Shown here: piece by piece, positions 21,503-30,203 of the stretch
How the letters are laid out: the number at the start of each line of letters is the position of its first letter
Numbering within the stretch: position 1 is the stretch's first letter
NCBI GenBank assembly: GCA_049647585.1
Contig: JBARXY010000022.1
Coordinates: 1-42,965, forward strand
Reading direction: 5' to 3'
From: JAGQSZ01 sp049647585
GTDB lineage: Bacteria; Actinomycetota; Acidimicrobiia; Acidimicrobiales; Microtrichaceae
Length of the DNA stretch: 42,965 nucleotides
Notes under the pieces: model-generated
The model's input: the letters and a program-made list of their open reading frames with translations, nothing else
Databases searched by the model: none
What the model was told of the DNA's origin: nothing
Position numbers and translations under genes: made by a program

Positions 21503-21558
21503 CCGGCTGGAGCCGCTCGATGACCTCGAGGCTCAAACCCGCCGCTGACCGGCTGGAG
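21491..21558. repeat. 22-bp direct repeat spanning the Rrf2 stop codon
   Basis: Identical 22-mers at 21491-21512 and 21537-21558 (a 46-bp period); each contains ACCCGCCGCTGACCGGCTGG. The first copy includes the last Rrf2 codons and its TGA. Confidence 0.85.
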
Positions 21559-21562
21559 GAGT

Positions 21563-21584
21563 GGCGCGCTCCCGCGGGCGCGCC
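21563..21584. terminator. Hairpin between convergent Rrf2 and aldC genes
   Basis: GGCGCGC (21563-21569) and GCGCGCC (21578-21584) form a 7-bp GC stem with an 8-nt loop, 12 bp beyond the aldC stop codon. No T-tract, so termination is plausible but unproven. Confidence 0.45.
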
Positions 21585-21595
21585 GCCGCGGTCGT

Positions 21596-23065
21596 CTATT
21601 CGGCGCTGTAGAACATCGTCTTGGTCTCGGTGTAGTGATCCAGGCTCGCAAGGCCCAGTTCCCGTCCGATACCGGACTTCTTGAACCCGCCGAAGGGCAT
21701 CTCGTAGCGGACACTGCGATTGGTGTTGACCGAAATCGTCCCGGTACGAACCGCGGTGCTGACCCGCATCGCGGTGCCAAGATCGCTGGTCCAGAGGGTT
21801 CCGGAAAGCCCGTACTCGCTGTCATTGGCGATGCGGACAGCGTCGGCCTCGTCCGAGAAGGGAATGACGCTGAGTACCGGTCCGAAAATCTCTTCTCGGG
21901 CGACGCGCATGGTGTTGTCGACTCCGGCGAGCACCGTCGGTTCCATGAACCATCCGGGACCGTTCGAGTCGCCGCCACAGACGACCTCGGCGCCTTCCGA
22001 TGTGCCGATGTCGATGTACTTGAGGGCGGTCGCCCGCTGGCCCTCGGAGATCATCGGGCCAATCTCGGTCGCCTCATCGGATGGGTCACCAACCCGTAGC
22101 TGAGCGGTCCTTTGGACGATTCCCTCAACCACGCGGTCATAGACCGAGCGCTCCACCAACAGCCGGCTGCGCGCACAGCAGTCCTGACCTGCGTTGGCAA
22201 ACACCGAGTAGGGCAGCGCGTCGATCGCCTTGTCCAGATCGGCGTCCGCAAAGACGATCGCGGCGGACTTGCCACCCAGTTCCAACGAAACCCGGGTCAT
22301 GTTGTCCGAGGCCCGGCGCAGGATTCCGGCACCCGTTACCGAGTCTCCGGTGAAGGAGATCTTGTTGACCCTGGGGTCCCCGACCAGCGCATCGCCGACG
22401 GTACCTCCGGGGCCCGGAATGACCGAGACGGCATCCCCGGGCACGCCGGCCTCAACCAGGACCTCACCCAACAGAAGAGCGCTCAGCGGAGTCAGCGACG
22501 CGGGCTTGAGGACCACCGGATTGCCACAGGCGAGTGCGGGGGCGAGTTTCCACGTGGCGATGTACATCGGGAAGTTCCAGGGGACGATCAGTCCACATAC
22601 GCCCACCGGAACCTTGGTCACCACTCCGAGTCCGGCGTCCTGGGTAGGGACGACACTTCCCAGATGCTTGTTGGCAGCACCGGCGTAGTACTCGAACACG
22701 TCAGCCATTGCGCCAGCTTCCCAGCGGGCGTCATCAATGGTGTGGCCGGCATTGCGCATCTCGAGCTGAGCGAACTCCTCGGCGCGTTCACGGATGAGAG
22801 TTGCCACCCGGTTGAGGACATGGCCGCGTTCGGTAGCTGACACCGACGACCAGGAACCCCCGGTGAACGCACGCTGGGCGGCGTCGAGTGCCAGGTCCAG
22901 GTCCTTCTGGCCGGCTTGGGCGACCTCCGCGATCTGTTGACCGGTGGAGGGGTCATACGCAGGAAATGTCGCGCCGTCAGACGCGGCGACCCGTTCGCCG
23001 GCGATGAGTAGAGGAGCGAACTCGGGGATCGACCCGACGGCGTTTGGTTCAGCGGAAATGGCCAT
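21596..23065 (-). CDS. aldC: Aldehyde dehydrogenase, AldC-like
   Basis: 489 aa from the ATG at 23065. The frame is open further upstream, but a TAAGCT box lies 7 nt before this ATG and the upstream residues do not look like ALDH. Motifs: PWNFPMYIATW, KPASLTPLS, FTGDSVTGAG, Glu in LELGGKSAAIV, the nucleophile in NAGQDCCARSR, and MPFGGFKKSGIGRELG. The double-Cys site and its flanks resemble what I recall of M. tuberculosis AldC (Rv2858c), which sits by an SDR and glnA4 as this gene does. A likely role is oxidising the aldehyde formed from a gamma-glutamylated amine; the exact substrate is inferred. Divergent from the SDR gene. Confidence 0.9.
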   Translation of the reverse strand: MAISAEPNAVGSIPEFAPLLIAGERVAASDGATFPAYDPSTGQQIAEVAQAGQKDLDLALDAAQRAFTGGSWSSVSATERGHVLNRVATLIRERAEEFAQLEMRNAGHTIDDARWEAGAMADVFEYYAGAANKHLGSVVPTQDAGLGVVTKVPVGVCGLIVPWNFPMYIATWKLAPALACGNPVVLKPASLTPLSALLLGEVLVEAGVPGDAVSVIPGPGGTVGDALVGDPRVNKISFTGDSVTGAGILRRASDNMTRVSLELGGKSAAIVFADADLDKAIDALPYSVFANAGQDCCARSRLLVERSVYDRVVEGIVQRTAQLRVGDPSDEATEIGPMISEGQRATALKYIDIGTSEGAEVVCGGDSNGPGWFMEPTVLAGVDNTMRVAREEIFGPVLSVIPFSDEADAVRIANDSEYGLSGTLWTSDLGTAMRVSTAVRTGTISVNTNRSVRYEMPFGGFKKSGIGRELGLASLDHYTETKTMFYSAE

Positions 23066-23072
23066 TGATCGC

Positions 23073-23078
23073 AGCTTA
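23073..23078 (-). promoter_or_regulatory. Probable -10 box, leaderless start of aldC
   Basis: On the minus strand TAAGCT, a 7-nt spacer GCGATCA, then the ATG at 23065. This is the main support for that start codon. Confidence 0.5.
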
Positions 23079-23104
23079 GATATTCGACAGCGGGCGGCGA
23101 TATT

Positions 23105-23132
23105 TGGCCTGCGGCCATCTGTCGCTACTCTC
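23105..23132 (+). promoter_or_regulatory. Probable promoter of the SDR gene
   Basis: TTGGCC (23105-23110), a 16-nt spacer and TACTCT (23127-23132). Transcription would start near 23139, leaving a leader of about 44 nt that contains the AGAGGAA Shine-Dalgarno before the ATG at 23183. Confidence 0.4.
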
Positions 23133-23182
23133 ACGGCGGTCCGCGCAACGCAGCGCACATCACAGGAGAATCAGAGGAAACA

Positions 23183-23977
23183 ATGGGACGACTTGACGGC
23201 CGGGTGAGCCTCATCACCGGTGCATCCGCTGGACTCGGCCGAGTCGCTGCGGAGCTGTTCGCGAGCGAGGGCTCAAGCGTCGTCATTGCCGACCTCTCCG
23301 ACGGAACAGAGGCGGTCGAAGCAATCAGGGCCGCAGGTGGCCGGGCCAGCTACGTGCACTGCGATGTGGGGTCGGAGGACTCGGTCAAAGCCGCAGTCGC
23401 CCACGCAGTCGACGAGTTCGGCGGACTGCATGTTCTCTACAACAACGCCGGAGTCTCACTTGGCGATGACGACGGACCGGTCAACACCTCGGTCGAAGTG
23501 TGGGAAACGACGTTGAAGATCAACGTCACCGGCTTGGCGCTCGGCTGCAAGTACGGAATCCCCGCGATGCTCGAAACCCGAGACTCCGAGGGACCCGACT
23601 CCCCCGCCGCTTCGATCATCAACGTTGCGAGCTTCGTCGCCCATTTGGGTGCCGCGACTCCCCAGATCGCCTATACGGCATCGAAGGGAGCGGTGCTTTC
23701 GATGACCCGTGAGATCGCCGTGATCTACGCACGTCAGGGCATCCGCGCCAATGCGCTCTGCCCCGGCCCGGTTCTGACGCCGTTGCTGGCCAAGTATCTG
23801 TCTGATGAGGAGAAGCGTCAGCGTCGCCTAGTCCACATCCCGATGGGGCGCTTCGGTGAGGCTCGCGAAATAGCCAATGGGGCACTGTTCCTGGCGTCGG
23901 ACGAGTCGTCGTTCATGACGGGTCAATCCCTGCTGGTCGACGGCGGAATCACCGCGGCCTATACGACGCCTATCTGA
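23183..23977 (+). CDS. Short-chain dehydrogenase/reductase (SDR)
   Basis: 264 aa, a classical SDR. The cofactor motif TGASAGLG is at about 12-19, and an Asp after strand 2 (VVIADLSD) favours NAD(H). NNAG follows at about 90, and the active site reads as Asn, Ser (INVASFV) and YTASK (Tyr-x-x-x-Lys). The C-terminus LLVDGGITAAY is usual for the family. A good Shine-Dalgarno (AGAGGAA) precedes the ATG. It diverges from the AldC-like gene and precedes the GlnA4-like ligase, as Rv2857c does relative to its neighbours in M. tuberculosis, so it probably works in the same amine or alcohol catabolic route. Substrate unknown. Confidence 0.93.
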   Translation: MGRLDGRVSLITGASAGLGRVAAELFASEGSSVVIADLSDGTEAVEAIRAAGGRASYVHCDVGSEDSVKAAVAHAVDEFGGLHVLYNNAGVSLGDDDGPVNTSVEVWETTLKINVTGLALGCKYGIPAMLETRDSEGPDSPAASIINVASFVAHLGAATPQIAYTASKGAVLSMTREIAVIYARQGIRANALCPGPVLTPLLAKYLSDEEKRQRRLVHIPMGRFGEAREIANGALFLASDESSFMTGQSLLVDGGITAAYTTPI

Positions 23978-24037
23978 CACGCGAATTGGTTCATGCTCAG
24001 GGGGCAGCTTTCGTAGTGCCTGGGTGGAAAATGAACT

Positions 24038-24370
24038 TCACACCAACGGTGCGACGTTCGGATTCGGCGCGAGGAAGGTCGGAATGTCGCGTTTGGCATG
24101 AAGCACGCGCCAGATGTCGGTTTGGCTACCGGCCGGTACGTAGAAAATCAGATACGGGAACTTCGCGAGAGGCCAGCTCCGTAGGTTTGGGATACCAAGT
24201 TCGAAAGCAAATCGCAGTGAACCAGTGAGCGGGTGTTTCTGAAGGTGGCCAACAGCCGCTTCCAGCGACTTGACGAAGTCGTAGGCGACGGCCGTGGTCG
24301 CTTCACTGCGGTAGTAGGCGACAGCGGCATCTATGTCTGCTGCGGCGAGCTCACGGATCGTTACTTGCAT
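24038..24370 (-). CDS. parE: ParE/RelE-superfamily toxin
   Basis: 110 aa. The pattern is that of ParE toxins: IRELAAADIDAAVAYYRSE helix, SLEAAVGHLQKHPLTGS, the core strand RSWPLAKFPYLIFYV and IWRVLHAKRDIPTF at the end. ParE proteins typically poison gyrase, though members of the superfamily can be RNA-cleaving; the target here is not predictable. The gene starts 9 nt after the ParD-type antitoxin stop with no Shine-Dalgarno, so its translation probably depends on upstream ribosomes. It ends convergently with the SDR gene. It appears intact in length and in its conserved C-terminal Arg-rich segment. Confidence 0.87.
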   Translation of the reverse strand: MQVTIRELAAADIDAAVAYYRSEATTAVAYDFVKSLEAAVGHLQKHPLTGSLRFAFELGIPNLRSWPLAKFPYLIFYVPAGSQTDIWRVLHAKRDIPTFLAPNPNVAPLV

Positions 24371-24379
24371 TGATTGCTG

Positions 24380-24613
24380 TCAATCGTCGGCTTCGATGCT
24401 CTGCCGGAGCGATGCAAAGTAGGCGGCGTCGGCTGTTACCGCCATGGGAGATCGGGCCCCATCCAGGAGGGCAGTTCGAAGCTGGCGGCGGTCCTGGTCG
24501 CGTCGAATTAGTTCCCGGACGTACTCGCTAGTCGATCCATATCCGCCTCGGCTGACCTGGGTGTCGACGAACTGTTTGAGATCGTCCGGAAGTGACACGT
24601 TCATGGTCGTCAT
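24380..24613 (-). CDS. parD: ParD-type ribbon-helix-helix antitoxin
   Basis: 77 aa from the ATG at 24613. An upstream in-frame ATG at 24637 would fall inside the operator and promoter, so it is rejected. The N-terminal RHH DNA-binding motif is MNVSLPDDLKQFVDTQVSRG, followed by GSTSEYVRELIRRDQDR. The acidic, flexible C-terminus (about 55-77) is the expected toxin-binding arm. As an autoregulator it should bind the perfect TTGGCAA-AGA-TTGCCAA palindrome over its own promoter. The -10 box ends 6 nt before the ATG, so the mRNA is probably leaderless. First gene of the parDE operon. Confidence 0.88.
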   Translation of the reverse strand: MTTMNVSLPDDLKQFVDTQVSRGGYGSTSEYVRELIRRDQDRRQLRTALLDGARSPMAVTADAAYFASLRQSIEADD

Positions 24614-24619
24614 GTTCGA

Positions 24620-24647
24620 ATTGTAGCTGGTTGGCAAAGATTGCCAA
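24620..24647 (-). promoter_or_regulatory. parDE promoter overlapping a perfect palindromic operator
   Basis: On the minus strand -35 TTGGCA (24642-24647), a 16-nt spacer and -10 TACAAT (24620-24625), six bases before the parD ATG. The operator TTGGCAA-AGA-TTGCCAA (24631-24647) covers the -35 and most of the spacer, so a bound ParD/ParE complex would block RNA polymerase. Confidence 0.7.
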
Positions 24648-24822
24648 GCGCTCTAGTGGAGCGATGAACGATTGCCGATTCAACGCACCAAGGACTGAGG
24701 CTCGATGATCACCTCTACGACAGGTCGGCGACGTTGAAGACTTCGCCCACACTCGGCGCGGGATAGTTTGGGCCGCTGCGCACAGGCCGCGACGCCTTCA
24801 GACGTGGCTCGATAGGAGATCA

Positions 24823-26235
24823 GTGAGCACCCCGAACGGCAAGATCGACATCAAGACACTCGCCGCTGGCGTGACCGACGGCGACATCGAAACCGTCATC
24901 GTCGCCTTCGTGGACCTTCAGGGTCGACTGATGGGCAAGCGGGTCACCGGTCGGTTCTTCGTCGATCACGTCATCGGTGAGGTAGATCCAGCAGGTGTCG
25001 CTCTGGGCGAAGGCATCGAGGCGTGCGACTACCTGCTGTGCGTGGACGTCGACATGAACGTGCTCGAGGGCTTCGAGTACTCGGGTTGGCAAGGCGGCTA
25101 CGGCGATTTCCGTGGGCAGCCCGACCTGTCGACGCTGCGGGTCGTGCCATGGCTCGACCGGACTGCTTTGGTGCTCTGCGACATCGTCGACAAGGACACC
25201 GGTGAGCCGGTCGCCGTGTCTCCCCGACAGATTCTGCGTCGGCAGATTGCCCGCGCCGCCGAGCGAGGGCTCGTCGTCAAGGTCGGGTCGGAACTCGAAC
25301 TGTTCACCTACGACGCGACCTATGAGGACCTCGCCGAGGCCGACTACCGGACGCTGTCGAAGTCGACGTCCTCCTGGTACAACCTCGACTATCACATCTT
25401 CCAGTCGACCAAGGATGAGCCGCTCATCGGGGCGATCCGTCGGGGCATGTTGGAAGCCGGCCTACCGGTCGAGTTCTCAAAGGGTGAGGCGGCGCCCGGT
25501 CAACACGAGTTGAACCTGCGTTACGCAGAGGTCCTCGAGATGGCTGACAACCACACCATCTACAAGAACGGCGCCAAGGAGATTGCGCACCTGCAGGGCA
25601 AGTCGGTCACGTTCATGGCCAAGCCGAGCATCGACCAGCCCGGATCGAGCTGCCACATCCACTCCTCGATCTGGTCCTCCGACAGCGACCAGGCGCTGTG
25701 TCCCGGCGACGGACAACTCGGTATGAGCCCGATGTTCCGAGGCTGGGTTGCAGGCCAGTTGGCCCACGCCCGTGAGTTGTCGATCTGTTTCGCCCCGTAC
25801 ATCAACAGCTACAAGCGTTATCAGCCTGACTCGTGGGCGCCGACGACAGTGGTGTGGTCACCTGACAACCGGACAGCAGGTTTCCGACTCGTCGGTCACG
25901 GTGCCGGCATGCGGATCGAGTCTCGGGTCCCTGGTGCCGATTGCAATCCCTACATCGCGTTTGCAGCAGTCATCGCTGCCGGCCTAGATGGCATCGACTC
26001 CGAACTCGACTGCGGCGATCCTTTCGAGGGCAACGGTTACACGGCCGAGAATGTCGAGCGAATTCCGTGGAACCTGGTCGACGCCATCTCGCAGTTCGAA
26101 GGATCAGAGTTCGCCAAGGAAGCCTTCGGGCCGATGGTTCACGGACACCTTCTCCATTCCGCCAAGGAGGAATGGAAGGCATCGAACAACCTTGTGTCCG
26201 AATGGGAACTCAGGCGGAACTTCGAGCGCATCTAG
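24823..26235 (+). CDS. glnA4: Glutamine synthetase-family ligase, GlnA4-like
   Basis: 470 aa from a GTG with TAGGAG upstream. GS-fold motifs are present: the VGSELELF metal Glu, PGQHELN, KNGAKEIAHLQGKSVTFMAKP, GSSCHIHSSIW and NRTAGFRLVGHG. The N-terminal DIETVIVAFVDLQGRLMGKR and the YLLCVDVDMN segment follow what I recall of M. tuberculosis GlnA4 (Rv2860c). I do not see the NLYDLP-type Tyr used for adenylylation in GlnA1. Streptomyces coelicolor GlnA4 is a gamma-glutamylethanolamide synthetase and GlnA3 a gamma-glutamylpolyamine synthetase, so this enzyme probably glutamylates a small amine for catabolism and is not the main ammonium-assimilating GS. The substrate is an inference. Confidence 0.88.
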   Translation: MSTPNGKIDIKTLAAGVTDGDIETVIVAFVDLQGRLMGKRVTGRFFVDHVIGEVDPAGVALGEGIEACDYLLCVDVDMNVLEGFEYSGWQGGYGDFRGQPDLSTLRVVPWLDRTALVLCDIVDKDTGEPVAVSPRQILRRQIARAAERGLVVKVGSELELFTYDATYEDLAEADYRTLSKSTSSWYNLDYHIFQSTKDEPLIGAIRRGMLEAGLPVEFSKGEAAPGQHELNLRYAEVLEMADNHTIYKNGAKEIAHLQGKSVTFMAKPSIDQPGSSCHIHSSIWSSDSDQALCPGDGQLGMSPMFRGWVAGQLAHARELSICFAPYINSYKRYQPDSWAPTTVVWSPDNRTAGFRLVGHGAGMRIESRVPGADCNPYIAFAAVIAAGLDGIDSELDCGDPFEGNGYTAENVERIPWNLVDAISQFEGSEFAKEAFGPMVHGHLLHSAKEEWKASNNLVSEWELRRNFERI

Positions 26236-26295
26236 CCGATTCGGATACTAAGCAAGCTCGTTCGCCCGGACCGATCTCGAAAGTTGGGATCAATC

Positions 26296-26733
26296 ATGGT
26301 CAAATCCCTACTGGTCGTCGCCATCGCCATTGTTGCCCTGGCGGCCACCAGCGGTTGTTCGGGCTCCGCCGACGAGAGTCTTGAATGGCAGGACCGCGAT
26401 CTAATCGGCAATCTGGTCCGGATCAGACTGACTGATTGCAAGGACAGCGATTGTCCACTGGGTCACGGCACGATCTCCGATGCGGAAGCAGCGCGTCCCG
26501 ACGGGACAACAGTTCCAATCGGAGACGTCGAGATCGCGATTACTAAAGAAACACGCTTCTTCGGGTGTGGCTCCAATGACGCCAGAGTCCGAGTTGGCTA
26601 CGAGGACTTCATAGGGGGCGAAGACCAGAATTTTGCTGCCACATCAGTGGTTGTCTGGACAGCCGAAGAGATCAGCGGGGATTCGGTCCAGCCCGTTGAG
26701 GCACTCCAGATCAACGGCGGTATCTGCGGATGA
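26296..26733 (+). CDS. Small predicted lipoprotein, unknown function
   Basis: 145 aa from the ATG at 26296; an upstream TTG (26284) would give four more residues before the signal peptide. Residues 1-19 make a short signal sequence (VKSLLVVAIAIVALAATSG) ending at a Cys at about position 20 in a relaxed lipobox, so the mature protein is probably lipid-anchored outside the membrane. The mature part is acidic, with two further pairs of Cys (CKDSDC; C in FFGCGSND and the C-terminal GGICG), suggesting disulfides. I recognise no family. It lies between the GlnA4-like and hydrolase genes on the same strand. Confidence 0.75.
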   Translation: MVKSLLVVAIAIVALAATSGCSGSADESLEWQDRDLIGNLVRIRLTDCKDSDCPLGHGTISDAEAARPDGTTVPIGDVEIAITKETRFFGCGSNDARVRVGYEDFIGGEDQNFAATSVVVWTAEEISGDSVQPVEALQINGGICG

Positions 26734-26761
26734 GCCTCCGCCCAGATTTGCAGGTGGCTCT

Positions 26762-26779
26762 GTCCTGAGGTGTCAGGAC
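26762..26779. terminator. Hairpin after the small lipoprotein gene
   Basis: GTCCTGA (26762-26768), a GGTG loop and TCAGGAC (26773-26779) form a perfect 7-bp stem, 28 nt after the lipoprotein stop. No T-tract follows. Confidence 0.4.
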
Positions 26780-26871
26780 CCACTCCGTAGGCTCCCCTGA
26801 GCAGTACTTGCATATAGGGTGTAAGTAGTTGGGGTGGCCGGATCGGCTGCCTCCGGAACTGGGAGGTCGAC

Positions 26872-27776
<905 letters not shown>

Positions 27777-27780
<4 letters not shown>

Positions 27781-28451
27781 ACACCGCGGCTGTGCCCATG
27801 ACCTCCGGCCCCACAGGTGAGGGGTCCATGACGTCAGGGCCGGTAGCGACCGATGGGCGGGTGCAACGCGGCATCCGGACCCATTCCCGCATTGTTGAGT
27901 CGCTTCTAGATCTGATCAGCGAGGGGTCGAGCGAGCCCACGGCTCACCAGATCGCGTCGGCGGCAGGAGTTTCGGTCAGGACGATCTTCCAGCATTTCAG
28001 TGATCTGGAGGCTCTCTACGGCGACATGATCAAGGCCCAGACCGTCCGCTTCACACCCCTGTTCGAGTCGCTCGACAGCGGAGGCGATTTCGAGAGCCGC
28101 CTCCTGGCGCTGGGTGTTCAGCGTCGAGAGCTCTACGAACTGATAATGCCGATTCGTCGGGTGATTCGTCGACGAGGGATCTCGTCGCCGGCGGTGACGC
28201 AACGTCTGGACACGGTCTCGGTAGCACTTCGGGAGCAGGTCCTGCGTCACTTCGAGCCTGAACTCGATGGCGAAGCGTTCATCGGATTTACGGGCGTTCC
28301 ATCCAAGCTGCAGAAGGTCGAGGCGCTTGACCTGCTCTGGTCATTCGAGTCCTGGGACAGATTGAGGTCTACCCAGGAACTCGGTCCGGAGCAGGCAGAG
28401 GATCTACTTGTGACCCTCACCAGAGCGTTGTTCGCCCCACGGTCCAGTTAG
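27777..28451 (+). CDS. TetR-family transcriptional regulator
   Basis: 224 aa from a GTG overlapping the hydrolase stop by 4 nt (an ATG at 27798 is an alternative). Residues about 24-70 form the TetR helix-turn-helix: GIRTHSRIVESLLDLISEG, PTAHQIASAAGVSVRTIFQH and FSDLEALYGDMI. The C-terminal ligand-binding half is variable, as usual. Translational coupling to the dehalogenase-like gene suggests it represses that operon. The ligand is not predictable, though a halogenated or short-chain compound is a guess. Its stop overlaps the convergent PEP-synthase-like stop by 4 bases (28448-28451). Confidence 0.88.
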
Positions 28452-30034
28452 CCCCAGACCTCTCCCCCGGCCTGTTCATCACAGGACACGACGACATGGT
28501 GGCCTTCCCAGTGTTCCGACGGATCGGCTCGACCCGGGCTTAACAGTGACTGTTCGCTACGCAACAGGGTGGTGGCATCGCCGCATCCGAGAACAGCCGG
28601 CAACCCCAACTCCCGACACACGATCGCCGCGTGTGAACCCCGTCCGCCGTGGTCGGTGACCAGAGCTGACGCCAGCCTCATAAGGGGCACCCAATCGGGC
28701 GAAGTGGTTGACACCACAAGGATGAACCGCTGCGGCAGGCGATCGACTGCGTCCCCCTCCAGAAATTCGCGGGGGTCATCGACCACGATTGCCGGGCCGG
28801 ACACGACTCCGGTCCCAATGGCCAGTCCTCTGGTCAGAACCCGCAGTCCAGACCTCAGGTCGATTGCTGAACTCACATGCTCCTGTCCGATGGTCTCAGC
28901 TGGGTCGGGCATAGGGCGGACCTGGACGACCGCCAGTTCTCCGGTCACCCCGTCCCGGGCCCACTCGATCTGTACCGGTGAGCCGAACTCCGTCTCGAGG
29001 CGAGTGCCCCACACTGCCAGTTCCAGGGCAGTTGTGACATCAAGTATCGGTGGCGCCTCACATGGCGGAACTCGGGTGATCGTGTTGTCGGCCAGTCTCA
29101 CCACATGAGATTCGGGGTTCACTGCCCCGCCGACGACACCTTCTCCGGTCCCTCGTGCTGCCTCGATAATGGTTACCCGCTCGGCAGACTGCGATTTCTG
29201 TGGGTCGGCGACCGAGGTCATCAGCACCCCCGCCGAGCCCCTGTCCGAACGAACCATCCGCTGCACGAGCACAGACATTTCGGAGACGCTTCGGACAAGG
29301 TCACCGGGTCGGTCGAGCCAGTCGGGCGGATCGAGTTGGCCGGGCGGATCGAGTTGGCCGGGCGGATCGAGTCGGCCGGGCGGATCAAGTTGGGCGGATA
29401 TGGCTTGCCGGTAAGAGAGCGCCCGCAGGCTCAACGACGAGGCGATGACCTTCAGATAGGCCTGGATGAGTTCGTCGATCGTCCGAACTCCAAGAACGCT
29501 GTCGAACTGCCCGGCGAAGCTCGCCCCTACGCTGTCCTCCATCGTTGCACTGGAGCGCACCGCGACCACGAAGTCACCTGCTCCAGAGGTCAAGGACAGG
29601 CGGTCATATGCCGTCGAGATTGCCGAGCGCACATCGACCGGCACTGACGCTTCGGCCAGAAGACGTCGGGCAGCCTCGGAGTCCTCGTGAACCGAGAGGT
29701 CATCGCGCAGATGCTGCGCGTCCAGCCGCTCCAGTTCGGACTCCAAGCCGGTTGCCTTGAGTAGTTCGGCGCTCGCACGTGTTGTGACGACGAAGCCGTC
29801 GGGGACGACAGTCGGTCGGCTATAGGTGTGACCCGGGTCCGCAGGGTCCGCCAGCGTTGCCCGGTCAGCCATGGCCCGAACCTTGGAAAGGTTCACGCTC
29901 TTGTGCCCGGCAATGGCGGTGTCTCCGTCGGTGATCTCGTCCAACCACATGACCAGAGGTGCGTCCTCGAAGGCCTGGCCTGTAGCCACCTCGCCTGTAG
30001 CCACCTCGCCGGTACCTACCTCGTTTGCGGTCAT
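28448..30034 (-). CDS. Truncated PEP-synthase-like protein (ATP-grasp plus phosphohistidine domain)
   Basis: 528 aa from the ATG at 30034 (a TTG at 30064 would add 10 residues; an AAGAAT box 6 nt upstream favours the ATG). The N-terminal pyruvate-phosphate-dikinase ATP-binding domain is clear: AGHKSVNLSKV, VPDGFVVTTRA, VAVRSSATMEDS, ASFAGQFDSVLGV and SVLVQRMVRSDRGSAGVLMT. A swivelling phosphohistidine domain follows with HGGRGSHAAIVCRELGLPAV. The PEP/pyruvate-binding TIM barrel that makes up the last third of PpsA is absent, as is a rifampin-binding insert. Two low-complexity linkers come from DNA repeats (18-bp units at 29313-29384 and 15-bp units at 29979-30023). The acceptor of the phosphate is unknown. 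Confidence 0.85.
   Translation of the reverse strand: MTANEVGTGEVATGEVATGQAFEDAPLVMWLDEITDGDTAIAGHKSVNLSKVRAMADRATLADPADPGHTYSRPTVVPDGFVVTTRASAELLKATGLESELERLDAQHLRDDLSVHEDSEAARRLLAEASVPVDVRSAISTAYDRLSLTSGAGDFVVAVRSSATMEDSVGASFAGQFDSVLGVRTIDELIQAYLKVIASSLSLRALSYRQAISAQLDPPGRLDPPGQLDPPGQLDPPDWLDRPGDLVRSVSEMSVLVQRMVRSDRGSAGVLMTSVADPQKSQSAERVTIIEAARGTGEGVVGGAVNPESHVVRLADNTITRVPPCEAPPILDVTTALELAVWGTRLETEFGSPVQIEWARDGVTGELAVVQVRPMPDPAETIGQEHVSSAIDLRSGLRVLTRGLAIGTGVVSGPAIVVDDPREFLEGDAVDRLPQRFILVVSTTSPDWVPLMRLASALVTDHGGRGSHAAIVCRELGLPAVLGCGDATTLLRSEQSLLSPGRADPSEHWEGHHVVVSCDEQAGGEVWG
29313..29384. repeat. 18-bp tandem repeat (LDPPGQ) in the PEP-synthase-like gene
   Basis: Four 18-bp units (29313-29330, 29331-29348, 29349-29366, 29367-29384) plus a partial one; the second and third are identical. 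They code for Leu-Asp-Pro-Pro-Gly-Gln repeats inside the ATP-binding domain. Confidence 0.85.
29979..30023. repeat. 15-bp tandem repeat in the N-terminus of the PEP-synthase-like gene
   Basis: Three 15-bp units (29979-29993, 29994-30008, 30009-30023), the first two identical (CCTGTAGCCACCTCG). They code for Glu-Val-Ala/Gly-Thr-Gly repeats. Confidence 0.85.
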
Positions 30035-30203
30035 CCCGGAATTCTTGCCGAGGACGGTCGCCAACGCGACCCGCCAGGCGATCCGCCCGGCGATCCGCCG
30101 CGTGGCTCGTGCGTGGGTGGTACTACCCGGTACCGGTTGGATGGGAGGTCAAGTCATTGTGAATTAAGGTCACGGACCACATCGCTAGGAACGGGGGACG
30201 TTC

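Noticed and set aside
24604..24637. parD starting at ATG 24637
   Set aside because: It would place the -10 box and operator in the coding region; the residues before the MTTMNVS start are not part of the RHH pattern.
28448..30034. Rifampin phosphotransferase
   Set aside because: The protein has about 528 residues, without the rifampin-binding middle domain; domain order and length do not fit.
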